From Epiperipatus broadwayi (taxonomy: Eukaryota > Onychophora > Udeonychophora > Euonychophora > Peripatidae): DNA of 64,000 bases. Position numbers and translations under genes: made by a program. The DNA lies in contig JAQFVV010012403.1 of NCBI GenBank assembly GCA_028023455.1, positions 376,001 through 440,000 on the forward strand. The letters are read 5' to 3'. Of the stretch, positions 11,382 to 22,008 are shown piece by piece. The stretch's first letter is position 1. The number at the start of each line of letters is the position of its first letter. The notes below the pieces were generated by a model. That model worked only from the letters and a program-made list of their open reading frames with translations, ran no database searches and had not been told where the DNA came from.

Positions 11382-12773
11382 TTATACAACCCTCCATTCA
11401 TTTTTCATTATCCAATTATTAGTTAAATTAATTGATGTTTTATAAATGTTCATACAATTATTTCTGTTATAATTAATGTAATTGGTTTCATATATCTTCC
11501 TTCTATTAATTTCTTTAATATAATTTAATGGACTTATATTCTTAACACAATCTATTCTATGTCCATATTTTAAGTAGTGAACATATAATGCAGATCTGTC
11601 ATCTCTTCTATTAATAGCATTATTATGTTCTTTAGCCCTTTCTTCTAATTGTTTTGCTGTATGTCCATAATAAACCATACTGCAAACCCCACAAGTAATT
11701 TTATATACTATACCCTTTTTATATTTTATATTATCTTTTATTTTATAATTCCCTACTAATATATCAAGATTTTTACTGTTTGACCATCCTATTTTAATAT
11801 TTTTATCTATATAATTTTTATTTTTTAATAATGTATTATAAATTTTAGGAACATATGAAAGTTTTACCCATTTTATATTTTCTGGTTCACTATTATTACT
11901 ACCTATATTAGTTTGTTTATAATTAAAAAATATATTTCTAATGCTTCTAGGGTTATATCCATAACTAGTATATAACTTTATATATTTCTCTTTTTGCAAA
12001 GTAGCTATCTTCCTATCTGAGTTATATTTATCATTTTTATTTTTAAAATTTTTAATAACTGCCATTTTTTGTATCCATGCCTGTTGCAAACCCATAGAAA
12101 TTATTTTCCTTAATTTATCTTCTTTAATGAAGCATTTTAATGTAATTATATTATTATCATTTATCTCTATCTCTATATCTAAATACTTTATTTTAACATC
12201 AATTTCTATAATTGTAAATTTTATATTATCCATATTATTATTAAGTTCATTATAAGTTTTCTTTATAGCTCTTTTATTACCAATTATTAATATATCATCA
12301 ACATATCTAAAGTAATGTATTATATCTTGATTTTCTATTCTACTATTAACAATTTTCATTTCCATTTCGTTGATAAATATTGATGACATTAATCCACTAA
12401 TTGCACACCGCATTACCCATCCCTTATGTATACTCCAATATTCACTATTATATTTAAAATACAAACTATTATGTATTAAAATTAAACCTTCTTCTATAAT
12501 ATTAATTACCTCTATATCATTAATATGCATATATAATTTCTGTATTAATATTTCTATACTTTTTGTTCTTGGAATGCTAGGATACATCTTTTCAATATCC
12601 ATTACAAATATACTTTGGTTTCTATTCAATTTTATTACATTTAACTTATTTATAAGATCTTCTGTATTTTTAATGCAAAAGTCCCCATAACCAATAATGT
12701 TTACTATCCACTTATTTAAATACTTACAAAATCTTTGTAGAATAAAATCAGTAAAATTAAATAATAATCTCAA
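11382..12773 (-). CDS. PLE reverse transcriptase with GIY-YIG endonuclease
   Basis: The product would copy its own RNA at a nicked target in the nucleus. Over the 463 residues shown: palm motif A FVMDIEKMYPSIP near 56-68, the motif B region KGWVMRCAISG near 117-127, catalytic FRYVDD at 155-160, the following YLDIEIEI block near 197-204, and a GIY-YIG nuclease from about 354 (GIVYKITCGVC, VYYGHT, then EERAKEH). The start is arbitrary: the codon at 12773 is TTG, and homologous sequence continues upstream in frame to about 12901. Codon use is extremely A/T-ending, like its surroundings. Motif B has RCAIS where many PLEs have a glycine-rich MGxxLS, so activity is uncertain. Confidence 0.85.
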   Translation of the reverse strand: MRLLFNFTDFILQRFCKYLNKWIVNIIGYGDFCIKNTEDLINKLNVIKLNRNQSIFVMDIEKMYPSIPRTKSIEILIQKLYMHINDIEVINIIEEGLILIHNSLYFKYNSEYWSIHKGWVMRCAISGLMSSIFINEMEMKIVNSRIENQDIIHYFRYVDDILIIGNKRAIKKTYNELNNNMDNIKFTIIEIDVKIKYLDIEIEINDNNIITLKCFIKEDKLRKIISMGLQQAWIQKMAVIKNFKNKNDKYNSDRKIATLQKEKYIKLYTSYGYNPRSIRNIFFNYKQTNIGSNNSEPENIKWVKLSYVPKIYNTLLKNKNYIDKNIKIGWSNSKNLDILVGNYKIKDNIKYKKGIVYKITCGVCSMVYYGHTAKQLEERAKEHNNAINRRDDRSALYVHYLKYGHRIDCVKNISPLNYIKEINRRKIYETNYINYNRNNCMNIYKTSINLTNNWIMKNEWRVV

Positions 12774-13048
12774 TGGATTATTCTCTTTATGAGTTTTTAC
12801 CTTAGTAAATAAATATGGGTTTTCATAAGAAGAAGGATATAAATATTTATATTTATTTGTATAATAATTTTTTTCCCTTCCATTTTTTGTAATAATTTTA
12901 TATATTTATTTTTTATCATGTTAATAAGATCTTTCGATAATCTTTCATATCCTTCTTTTTTTATTTCATACTCTAACCTATCTATATAATCCTTAGAATA
13001 TAAAACTACAAATCTGCTCCCTTTATCCTTTTTATATATTGTTATTGT
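11382..13048 (-). mobile_element. Penelope-like element (nearly intact coding region)
   Basis: The reverse strand carries a PLE reverse transcriptase from an N-terminal YKKDKGSRFVVLY block (near 13040, the conserved DKG motif) through the palm to a C-terminal GIY-YIG domain. Reading continues in one frame to about 12905, shifts frame once, then runs open to the stop at 11382 through KVKTHKENNPLR (the conserved KTHK..PLR motif). The 5' part beyond 13048 is not clear. It belongs to a different PLE lineage from the other fragments here (VYYGHT against SYYGET), and is the youngest-looking coding sequence in the window. Confidence 0.85.
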
Positions 13049-13925
13049 TTAATTTGCAAAAGCAACATAAATGATTTATTCCTTATATTTTAGATATCTT
13101 ATAGTATTATCCAAATTTATAATATTTTAGATTTATTTTCCAATTTATATATATATTTAAATCAGTAATTATGAATTATAAATATTATTTTATTAACCAA
13201 ATTATTTGACTTTTGGTAGCCCGTATGAAGATTATTAAGACAACTAACTGCATGTTTGCTTCTGTTCAGACTTTTCCATAAATGAACAAATAAATTGATT
13301 ATTCTTGGGTGTTCCACCCTTGATATTTTTACTTAAGAGTGACTAAAACACATACATTATTTAAGTACTTTATTAACTCCTATTCATACTTCATTTAGTA
13401 ACCTTCATGTCATAATTTATACACTTTGATTAGAAAATGTTTATTTATTACATGAAAGTTAGAAATTTACTAAATGACATTTTTATATGTTATATAATAA
13501 TACCCATACTATCACAATATATCATCAATAATATCCTGTCCAATGGAGAGGTCCGTAGAGTAGCCACAACACCAATTCATCCATTTTCCCTCTCCATTCA
13601 CAATATATATATAACAGTAATAGTTTAACAATTTATAGCATTAAATAATAAATTACAGATGCTTTTTTCCAATTTTTTGAATATAATCATTACTAACCAT
13701 AATATTTAAAATTAATAGACTGTCTCTTATAGTGCATTATTTCACAGCATACATCAAGCATTATTAAAATGCAAATTAGCTTCTTATCAGATATATAAAT
13801 TATTTCTTTCACTAATAAAAAGTGTTCATTTTTGCTTGGATAGAAAAAAGATATAATAATAAAGAATAACAAAGTTTTTTTTCTTTTTAGAAAAAAAGTT
13901 ATTTCATTTATTTTGTGTAAAATAA
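13049..13925. other. No gene recognised
   Basis: Contains whatever remains of the PLE 5' region and AT-rich spacer. Frames at 13437-13628 and 13693-14001 show no recognisable product; the second runs into a foldback element. Confidence 0.4.
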
Positions 13926-13940
13926 GTAAATAAAAAAAAC

Positions 13941-14191
13941 CATCAAACATCACATGATCACCATTATTTATGCTTACACGAACTGTTTTTACCAGAGGCA
14001 AAACTCTCCATACAGTAGCGCCACTCAGTGCAAACCAGAGTAATCCATGAATGCAGGAAGGTTAGTGCATAAAATCCCTATCTAGTGGATGAGTGAACAC
14101 TAGATAGGGATTTTATGCACTAATCTTCCTGCATCCATTGATTACACTAGTTTGCACTAAGTGGCACTACTGCATGGAGAGTTTTGCCTCT
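13941..14191. mobile_element. Foldback family B with 14-15 bp target duplication
   Basis: The inverted tail 'catcacatgatcacc' comes first. Then the left arm (14000-14090) and right arm (14095-14188) pair over about 90 bp, from 'ggcaaaactctccat' through 'tagatagggattttatgc'. The innermost part with the core motif is deleted, leaving a tight hairpin. Flanks gtaaataaaaaaaac (13926-13940) and gtaaatagaaaaac (14192-14205) look like a target duplication, pointing to retroposition. Confidence 0.7.
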
Positions 14192-14205
14192 GTAAATAGA
14201 AAAAC

Positions 14206-14656
14206 GTAATGAAAATATGTTTCAAATATTACATAAAATTCAAAATAAAAACAGAACATATTTAAAAACATATTTTTTTCTAAATAAATCTTTAAATATT
14301 TAATTCTTTCATACTTTTTCACAATGCTTATATTCAGATAACTAGTTTTTGGCAGTATAAACAACTCTGAAGATAACTGTTAGGGTTGACAAATCATGTA
14401 TTTGATAAAGTATTATGAAAAATGCAAAAAAAAGAAGTAAATTTTTTTTACAGACTTATTTACATAATGCAAGAAGAATGAAAAAATATTGAACATCTTG
14501 GAGGCATCTTTTCTAATTAGAATCACTGTGTTTCACTCAACTAAATTATTTATTTACCTAGTTATGAATATTGTTTTCATGCTATTTGTTTTTTAGCTAC
14601 AACATTAATAATGTTCTATTAAATATCTTAATACCATGAGAGTTTTACAAATAGAA
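14206..14656. other. No gene recognised
   Basis: AT-rich spacer; the frame at 14167-14364 overlaps the foldback end and is not supported. Confidence 0.4.
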
Positions 14657-15310
14657 AAATGAACTTGGATGTTGAGGTACAACACAGACTCCAATGTACT
14701 GCTTTTAATAAGTTAAAAGATGAAGTATTTCATCACAGTGAATAACTATTGCAATTAAAATAATAGTATCTATTTTACTTAATTTGTTATATGGAAGTGA
14801 AACATGGACATCCTATTGGCAATATAATGACATTAGAAAAGTTTCATTTAAGTATAGCAAGATTGTAAAATCAATTAATATGTTCTTCAGTTTGCTGGAT
14901 GTGATAATATTGAGTCCACTATTGTAAAATCACAATCTCTGCTGAATCAGATATGTAAAGCGAATGAATAATGGAAGACATCCTAAAATGGTGTTTTATG
15001 GTGAACTTGAGTATCATTTTAATGGAAAAGGTAGACTTTATCTATGGTATAAGGATTATCTCAAAGACATTCTAATGAAGTATCATGTCTTGTGTTGGGA
15101 AGATATGGTTAGAGAATACAGTATGTTTGGAGAGCTACAATTGGACATGGTGTTGAAGAAAATCAGAAAAAAGTTTTCTGCAGAAGAAATTAAAAGATAA
15201 CATCATAAAATATTAAGTAAACAGAAAAATGAACCAATGGTATTATATATGTAGGTATATTTGTGGTTCATACATTGGATTGTATAGTCACCACAAAACT
15301 CATTTATAGA
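14657..15310 (+). pseudogene. LINE C-terminus with C2H2 finger tail
   Basis: Translation in shifting frames gives VQHRLQCTAFNKLKDEVF, then LLYGSETWTSYWQ, then RMNNGRHPKMVFYGELEYH, then YKDYLKDILMK, and at the end CRYICGSYIGLYSHHKTH and a stop. This is the usual order at the C-terminus of a widespread animal endonuclease/reverse transcriptase LINE (often annotated 'craniofacial development protein 2-like'), which ends in a zinc finger. The 78-codon frame at 14964-15200 is its middle. The RT catalytic part is absent. Its 3' UTR (15311-15400) matches that of the copy at 46525-47062. Confidence 0.7.
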
Positions 15311-15384
15311 GTAATTTCTTTTCATCTCTCTTTATTTTTATTTATTTATTTGGAGTTAGATGGTCATGCTCATTTATGAGTGTC

Positions 15385-15478
15385 TATTTATTATTATTAT
15401 TACTGCTACTACTAATACTATTACTGTTGTTATTATTATTATTATCATCATCATCATCATCATTATTACTATTATTAT
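15385..15478. repeat. ATT/ATC trinucleotide microsatellite
   Basis: Runs of TTATTA, TACTGC and ATCATC units form the 3' tail of the preceding LINE. A homologous LINE ends in the same kind of tail near 47040. Confidence 0.8.
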
Positions 15479-17260
15479 ATGTAAAAAAGTATTAATTTGT
15501 TTCAAACGAGATTAAACTTTTATGCAGTAATAAACAAATGTTTTCTGGTCCTAAATAAATCTTAATCAATTTTTATACAAATTTAAATATATGTTAATAT
15601 AAGCATTGAGTAGACAATTTATTAGAGAGTATATTTGTGGTACAGAGATACAAATATTCACCAATGTAATATTTTTCAGACTTGTCAGAGTTCAGATTAT
15701 GTCAAATTTTTGATGGTAAAATTAGCTGAAACTTTACTATACACACTCCATTGAGATTAATTCTCTTATAAATAATTGCAAAATAATTAATTTGGAGACC
15801 TTTGAATAAGGTACTGATGGTCTTTCAGATTTTCTTGGCTATTCTGCAGTTACCAATAGCACTCTCTTGCCAGTATGGCATTAATTTGATAGTAGAAAGT
15901 GCAAGTAAAATAACATTTATTAGTTTATAAAACATCTAAAGAATCAGTATTCTCCACCCATCAGGAACTTCAAATCAGTCTAGTTCTCTCTACCATGTCA
16001 ATGATTGTTTTGTTGTGTTTTTCAGCTTCAAAATTATTTGCAAAATTACTTCCAAGATTTTTTTTTACCAAATACAAGAATTGAAAAAAATGGATTTTTT
16101 GCCTAATTTGTTTAAATATTTATAAAGTTCAAAATATAAAATGCACTAACACACACAAGCACACAAAGCTGAAGACAAATAAAGAAATGTATATATATAT
16201 ATTTTATTTTAATATATATATTGAAACAAGAACGCTGTTTCAAGTGTGTATTTATTCTAAGAGCTAGTTACCCTCCCACCTTAAAAAACAGCAGATGTAT
16301 AAAAAAGTTTAGTTTATGATGTTACAAGAAAATCATTATTTTCTATAATTGAGAAAAGAAAATAATAAAGATAAATCATTATTGATTTTATAGTTTTAAA
16401 TTGCAATATAATTTAAATATATCACTCATATTTATTTAAAACTGGCATTTATTCAAAATATTACATTTTCAATTTTTGGAATGATGTCAGATAAAATGTG
16501 ATAACAGCTTGAGGTAGTCTTAATAAATTGAAAAACATGGCTTAATCTTCATGCTTTCTTATCTATCCTGCTAAAAATTAGATTATCCAATAATTATGAA
16601 GAGAAAGGCAATTGGACTTAAATGAGATATAGTCAAATTGCAAGTTCAGAGCAGACTTTTAAAAAGTTTTTTCAAAGAGATTTTTAGGAGATCAAATAGT
16701 CATTTTTTTGCAAAGAGATATTTTTCAAGTAGCAGTTAAAGAACCTCTGTTAATGATGGAAAAAGAAAACTTTATTAAGGAAAACTTAATGATGAAAGCC
16801 TAAACAGTCACAGCTTTTCTCTTCATTCTAAGCCATGATTTTCCAAGATTTTCCTGGATAGACATCATAAAAAGGAGATAATGCCATTCAGCTGAAATAT
16901 GATGCCCCTTTTTGAAGCGACAAACTGGATAAATGAAGGTAATGATTTTATAAAAATATTCGATACTATGTGCATTCGTAAAAACAAGACAAAATGTCTT
17001 TCTTAAACTAAAATTATATGTGTTTTTAAAAGACAAACAAAATGTCTTTATTATAAATGAAGTTAAAATCATGAATAAATGTAGCTGCATGAAAATACGT
17101 TTGTTACTGGAAAATTATGAATGAAACTAAAATTATGAAAATCGTTTATTCTTGATAAAGTATAAATGAAAATGCTGATCAACTTATATCTGGAAACATA
17201 CATCTGTGCCAGACCAAACAGTGATATTTATGTTAGATATTGGAGTAAACAAATAAAATG
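15479..17260. other. No gene recognised
   Basis: AT-rich. The 96-codon reverse frame at 16800-17090 has no motif that I can place. TA-runs occur near 16190-16220. Confidence 0.35.
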
Positions 17261-17425
17261 ACCAATGCTTAATACTTACCTTAATATTGATTTTGTGGGA
17301 GTAATTTAAACCACATTACTGGATTTGATAAATGTAATGAAATACTATATGGACTCTAAATGCTTACCTGTATATTGATATAAAATTATAAATGCTTAAT
17401 ACTTACCTGAATATTGATTTTGTGG
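17261..17425. repeat. Short direct repeats containing splice-donor-like sites (reverse strand)
   Basis: The stretch 'aatgcttaatacttacct' plus 'aatattgattttgtgg' occurs at 17261-17297 and again at 17390-17425, with a related copy between them near 17367. On the reverse strand each contains CAGGTAAGTATT or AGGTAAGC, a good 5' splice site. No exon could be tied to them. Confidence 0.4.
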
Positions 17426-17699
17426 AAAGAAAATAACGAAACTTATGCACTCCTCTCTGTGAAGTAACTAACTAAACTGCTTCCCACCTTTTTATAAATG
17501 AAATGAAAATGAGTCATCACATGGATAGGCATGAACTTTATTAGAACTTGCAAATTAATTGTTGTTAAATAAAATTGTTGTTACCTAAAATTAATTTGTT
17601 ATCCAGTTGTTCAATTCTATTTTTTTTGTTATTGCATCACTCATCATTCAGTGCACTTGTTCATGAGAATCTCATGCCTCCTGAACTACGTTTGGCATA

Positions 17700-17963
17700 A
17701 CTAGACCCAGGTAAGTCAGGTTGTAGTGAGATGAAACTCTAGTGGCGCCGTTTGAAAAACCAAACATAGAAATGTCTAGATGCTTCCAGTCTCTATGGTG
17801 CTACATCCTCTGATGAGCAGGAAATATTGTTGTAGGGGGGGGTTAACATCTGCATTGGGGAATGCCAATCGATAGTTCCTTCCTGCAACATGCTCATCAG
17901 GAAATTGTTACAACTGAAGTAATAAAAGGGTTGGACGGGTCCGGTTACAATATTTAATCAAGT
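17700..17963 (-). mobile_element. Distal 3' part of the PLE at 18 kb
   Basis: This reads as 3' UTR of the PLE on the reverse strand and has a higher G+C content than its surroundings. It contains two oppositely oriented CTGATGAGCA motifs, near 17810-17820 (+) and 17892-17905 (-), around a G-run at 17837. The exact end of the element is not visible. Confidence 0.35.
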
Positions 17964-18005
17964 GGCTAAGCGCTTTCAAGGGTCAGAGCCCTCATATTCA
18001 TAGCC
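17964..18005 (-). other. Structured PLE 3' UTR motif
   Basis: The reverse strand starts GGCTATGAATATGAG and ends GCGCTTAGCC. Outer GGCTA/TAGCC and inner GGG/CCC stems can form, with GAAA beside a self-complementary AGCGCT. Homologous motifs are at 9853-9894 and 3079-3122. Confidence 0.5.
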
Positions 18006-18073
18006 ATTTTGTAAATAGACAAGAAATTGATTAGGAGCGATGTAAATTTATGCAAATGCGATAGTTATGTATT

Positions 18074-18373
18074 TCATTTCCTGGATATTTTGTAGCAAGA
18101 GTCTTTTCTATCTATGGTATCGCTATCTCTAGCGATAAAGTAAGCCTCTTTTATTTTCCTTTTGAGATTGTGTCGCTCTCTGCAAAACACCACTGGATCT
18201 CTAAGTTGGCAATCGTGACCGGCTGACATGCAGTGCTGTGCAAAAACTGAACTATAAGAAGTGTCCTGCAGTGCTTTATTATAGGAGTATCTGTGTTGGA
18301 ATAGCCTAGTAGACAGAGAAGCCCTGGTCTCACCATAATATGATGATTTACAATACTTTTCAGAGCTGTTTGC
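18074..18373 (-). pseudogene. PLE GIY-YIG endonuclease C-terminus
   Basis: A 100-codon reverse frame, not starting with Met, begins after a stop at 18374-18376 and ends with the stop at 18074. It reads EKYCKSSYYGETRASL, then TRLFQHRYSY, then QHCMSAGHDCQL, then KRKIKEAYFIARDSDTIDRKD. The YYG with a following TR..L and QH is the GIY-YIG nuclease fold as found at PLE C-termini. The first strand (GIY) is cut off. The frame overlaps a different open frame (18151-18414), which is a shadow. The 3' UTR with its structured motif follows at 17964-18005. Confidence 0.7.
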
Positions 18374-18619
18374 TCATTTAAATATTTATGATTATTTTTG
18401 TTCAGTATTTGCATAATAACTATTTAAAGACAATTTGATTTTATTCAACTGTGCTTTATTTTTTAAAATATAAATAAATTCAATCATGATAATAAACAGA
18501 GAACTATAGTGATAAGATTGATAATATCTTTGTTTAATACTTTTTAACATGGTATTCTGTAATGCTGTAATATTTTAAAAATTACAAAAGCAATTTTAAA
18601 TTTTATAATAGAATTTAAG

Positions 18620-18980
18620 AGATTTATGAAGGCTTCACATTAATTCCCTCATGTTTTCAAATTCAATCAGTAAAGATTTTGTTAATATTTTTTTAAGATA
18701 TGCTGGCTTTCTTTTATATTGACGAATCAGAAAAAAAAAGTTTATTGCTCTCATTAAATATTTAATTATTTTTTTATATATTTTCAAAGTTCAAATATAT
18801 TTTTTTAGGCTGTTTTTCATTTCTAATCTTATATTTCTAGAAAAATCAAGTCCAATTTACTAAATTCTAATATACAATGAAGGTTTAATATTAAAATCAA
18901 ATATTAATAATTATGAAAATTGCCACCAGAGGGAAGAATGGAAATGTTTTATCAATTGAAGGGTTATTATGAGTTTAATA
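18620..18980. repeat. Dispersed repeat family E, copy 1
   Basis: Aligns with 38585-38880 and, more weakly, 23180-23395. Shared landmarks are 'cttatatttcta', 'aatcaa..ccaa', 'ttctaat', 'aggttta' and 'accagaggga.aatggaaatg'. It is non-coding and of unknown class. Confidence 0.5.
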
Positions 18981-20434
18981 ACTCTTAAATGTCATATTCC
19001 ATCTGGCTGATATATTAAGTCCACTCTGAATTATCATCAATGTTGATGAATGTATGCTTATAAAGATCAGAGCTACAAGAATAGATGGATTCATTCTATT
19101 CTTAATTCTTTGTTCAATATTTGGAACGCTTTTAATTCATAACTTGGGGGAGAGTAATCTACTCCTTTTGTTTATATATAAGAAAATGAATCCACCTATG
19201 TTTAGAAATCAGCACTTACTCAAAAGGGCACATAAACATTATGAAGAACTATGTGTAGTTTATTATAGGGGTAGAATGGTATACTTAAAAGTTAAAAGCC
19301 CATAGATTGCAATTCAACCTTATCATTTCTAATGCTCTAATGTTATATGATTCTCTGAGCAACATATCATTCAGTTATTGCGCTTTTAGTTACATTATGA
19401 TGAGGAATTCTATCCACGAATATAAAACTACTCCAAGCAGAAGATTTGCAAATGGACAGCATTAAGGAATCGACTACAGAGCAAAAGCTCCTTATAGAGG
19501 AGCAGTGAAAGAGAACTTATGAATCACTAATGTCTGTTGGGTAAAATATTGAGTAATTCTGGATTATTAGTTAGATTATCTATAGATGTCTATCTAAAGA
19601 AAAAAAAACTGTGTTTGGATAAAACCTAAAAAAAAAAAAATCAATGTTTATTTCGTGAGGAATTCAAAGCTAAATCCAATCAATCGCAAATCCAATTAAA
19701 AAGTAATTGATTTTTTTTTTTTTTTTTGCAAATATAAATTAATATTAAGATAATATATATATAACTTGAGAAAAAAAGTAAAAAGAAATTAATCAAAAAA
19801 GTATTTAAGTTTATTTTAATCTTCTTTCCATAAGAAAAACCACTTTTGTAAAACTAATTGGAAAAAGTATATAAACTTGAAAAAAAGCTCGTTTTAGATG
19901 TCACATTTCCCCCTAAAACCAAATAGAATTCTCTAAGAATAAAAATGATGTGATATGAAAACATTTTTAATATGTTTGAAAGTAGGATTAAATAACTCTG
20001 TGTAGCTAAATTTATCTTGAATATTTTTTTAAAATAACAGTAATACAGTTCACGCGAAATAATAAAATCAAGGTATCAGATTTTATACATCCAAACAAAA
20101 CAAACCAACAAACATTAAAAGGTATAAGTAGGTGTTCCTTATAAAAAATAAAGATAATGCCAAAATTAATGATAGAAGTTTGAATCACTTCTAAAATATA
20201 ATAAATGCAATGGTGCAATCACAATAATTAAAAAATTAATTACGCTAATGATAATTAACTTTTTCAACTTTATTATTATCTATAAAAGAAATATATATAA
20301 AGTTAACATTCATCTAAAATAGTCATGTACAGGATTTTAATACTAATATTATATAAAAATATGAACATCTTAATTCAACCTCTAATCAAAACTTTTGCTA
20401 AGTCTTTCCTAGCATTCGTGCTGTTACATTTATG
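18981..20434. other. No gene recognised
   Basis: The 83-codon frame at 19054-19305 and others are not recognisable. Long T-runs occur near 19710-19728. Nothing else could be supported. Confidence 0.35.
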
Positions 20435-20442
20435 CTTTAGTT

Positions 20443-20898
20443 CAGGGGTAGGCAGATAGCGGCCCGCCAAGACAATCAGAAAAATCCGCCTTGAACTGAG
20501 ATTTCTTTCGTGTGCGCGACCGAAGATTCGTCTCGTATTTTCCACTATGATAGCCACGTCAATACACTTGCGCGATGTAGATAAGATGTGCAGTGTTTTT
20601 TCCGGTTGATCTGGTTAATTTCAATTTTGTCTTTGCATTAGCAAACATATACATTTCCAACTTTAATGAAACCATGAACTCTTCGAAAAAATATAAAATC
20701 GATGATGAATGTCGTGTGTTTAATGAAGAATGGACAAACAAATATTTCTTTGGTAATACAGGGAATAAAGCAGTGTGTTTATTGTGTTATGAAAAAAAGG
20801 TGCGGCCCTCCACTAACCTTCGCTTCCACAAAGTGGCCCCTGATGTGGCCCTCCACCAACCTCTGTGTCCCCCGAGCCAAAACAATTGTTCAACCCTG
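20443..20898 (+). mobile_element. Internally deleted hAT transposon with 8-bp target duplication
   Basis: The left end is CAGGGGTAGGCAGATAGCGG and the right end is the complement of CAGGGTTGAACAATTG, as in hAT elements of the Charlie/Zaphod kind. Both are flanked by an 8-bp duplication, ctttagtt (20435-20442) and ctttagtc (20899-20906). The interior keeps only the N-terminus of the transposase gene and its right-end non-coding sequence. It is much richer in G+C and CpG than its surroundings. Confidence 0.85.
20673..20815 (+). pseudogene. hAT transposase N-terminus (BED-like zinc finger)
   Basis: The open frame reads MNSSKKYKIDDECRVFNEEW, then KYFFGNTGNKAVCLLCYEKK, before running into terminal non-coding sequence. 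The W, FF and CLLC spacing is the first half of the BED-type DNA-binding finger found at the start of hAT transposases and of domesticated relatives such as ZBED and SCAND3/GTF2IRD2-type proteins. The His pair, catalytic core and dimerisation domain are deleted. The copy can only move in trans. The first Met is a natural start. Confidence 0.7.
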
Positions 20899-20906
20899 CT
20901 TTAGTC

Positions 20907-21623
20907 CATATGATATACTAAACAAACATATATGTATGTTAATATTCCTAAAAAGGTAACCTAATGTTTTTTTACAATAAAATAGATTAAATAAAATTAA
21001 GAGGTAGAAAGATTGTCATTGTGGTTACATGGTCACTTATCAAATAAAGATCAAACCTTTAAATTTGAGGAATGGTACGGCAAGAGTAGATCCAGATAAC
21101 CATAAAATTCCAAGGTAAAGTTATTATGGAGATATTAAACTAAGACTATAATAAGAATTAAAAACAGAGATTATTGCTTAAGATTAACTTAATAAGTACA
21201 ATTAAATGCAACTTGATGTTAGTTAAGATTATAAACTTCTTTACAGACCCATTAAGTTCTATCATTTAAAACATACATGCAAATAATGCTCACCAAGTTA
21301 TATAAATGTCAATTTATTGATCCAAAAGAAAATGGCTTTTTATATAAAATGTATGATCTTATATGATAAATGAATTAAGCATCAATACTTAACAAGTGTG
21401 AAACTCAATAATTTTTATAATTATTAATCAAATCAGCTTGCAGTTTCAAATAGCAAACCTGATGAAATTCGAATAATTTTAGTAAGCCCACAAATCAATT
21501 TGAACATTAAATATGTAACATTGAGAGTACAAACTTATTAACAGATTAATTAAGTCTAAACATCTTACTATAATTCACAAATTGTGCATGAATGTCAGTG
21601 CTACATATTGACTGTCATGGTTT
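20907..21623. other. No gene recognised
   Basis: AT-rich spacer without supported features. Confidence 0.4.
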
Positions 21624-22008
21624 AGGGACCTCTACAAATCTTAACATAAGATTAACGACATTAAAAGACAGAGCAGCAACTCTTATCTTTAACCTACTTT
21701 TTAATTATATAGGCAAATCTAAAGCATTTTGATTTAAGAGTGTGAAGCTATTAGCTACTTCACTGATTAAGTTCACAATTTCTATGCAAGCTAACATACA
21801 CGAAATCTTTCGATTTACAGCGAATCAGGGTAAAGCTCTTATAATTAGAAATCTTTTTAAGACAATTTAAAGTAGTTAATAGCTTTGCACTCTCAAATCA
21901 AAATACTTTAGATCAACTATATAACTAAAAAAATAGGTTGAAGATAAGAGTGACCACTCTTGTCTTTTAAAGTTGTTAATCTTATGTTAAGATTTGTAGA
22001 TGTCCCTA
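21624..22008. mobile_element. Large foldback, family G
   Basis: The left arm from 'agggacctctacaaatctta' pairs with the right arm ending 'taagatttgtagatgtccct', and pairing continues inward through 'cttatctttaacctact' and 'gcattttgatttaagagtg'. Arms are about 140 bp, separated by about 110 bp. The terminal words 'gacctctacaaatc' and 'gtagaggtcc' recur at 58160-58425 and 59151-59338. There is no coding content. Confidence 0.7.

Noticed and set aside
12370-12690. 106-codon forward frame
   Set aside because: Antisense of the PLE reverse transcriptase, which has clear catalytic motifs on the other strand.
18151-18414. 87-codon reverse frame
   Set aside because: A frame-shifted shadow of the GIY-YIG remnant at 18074-18373, which matches the other PLE copies.
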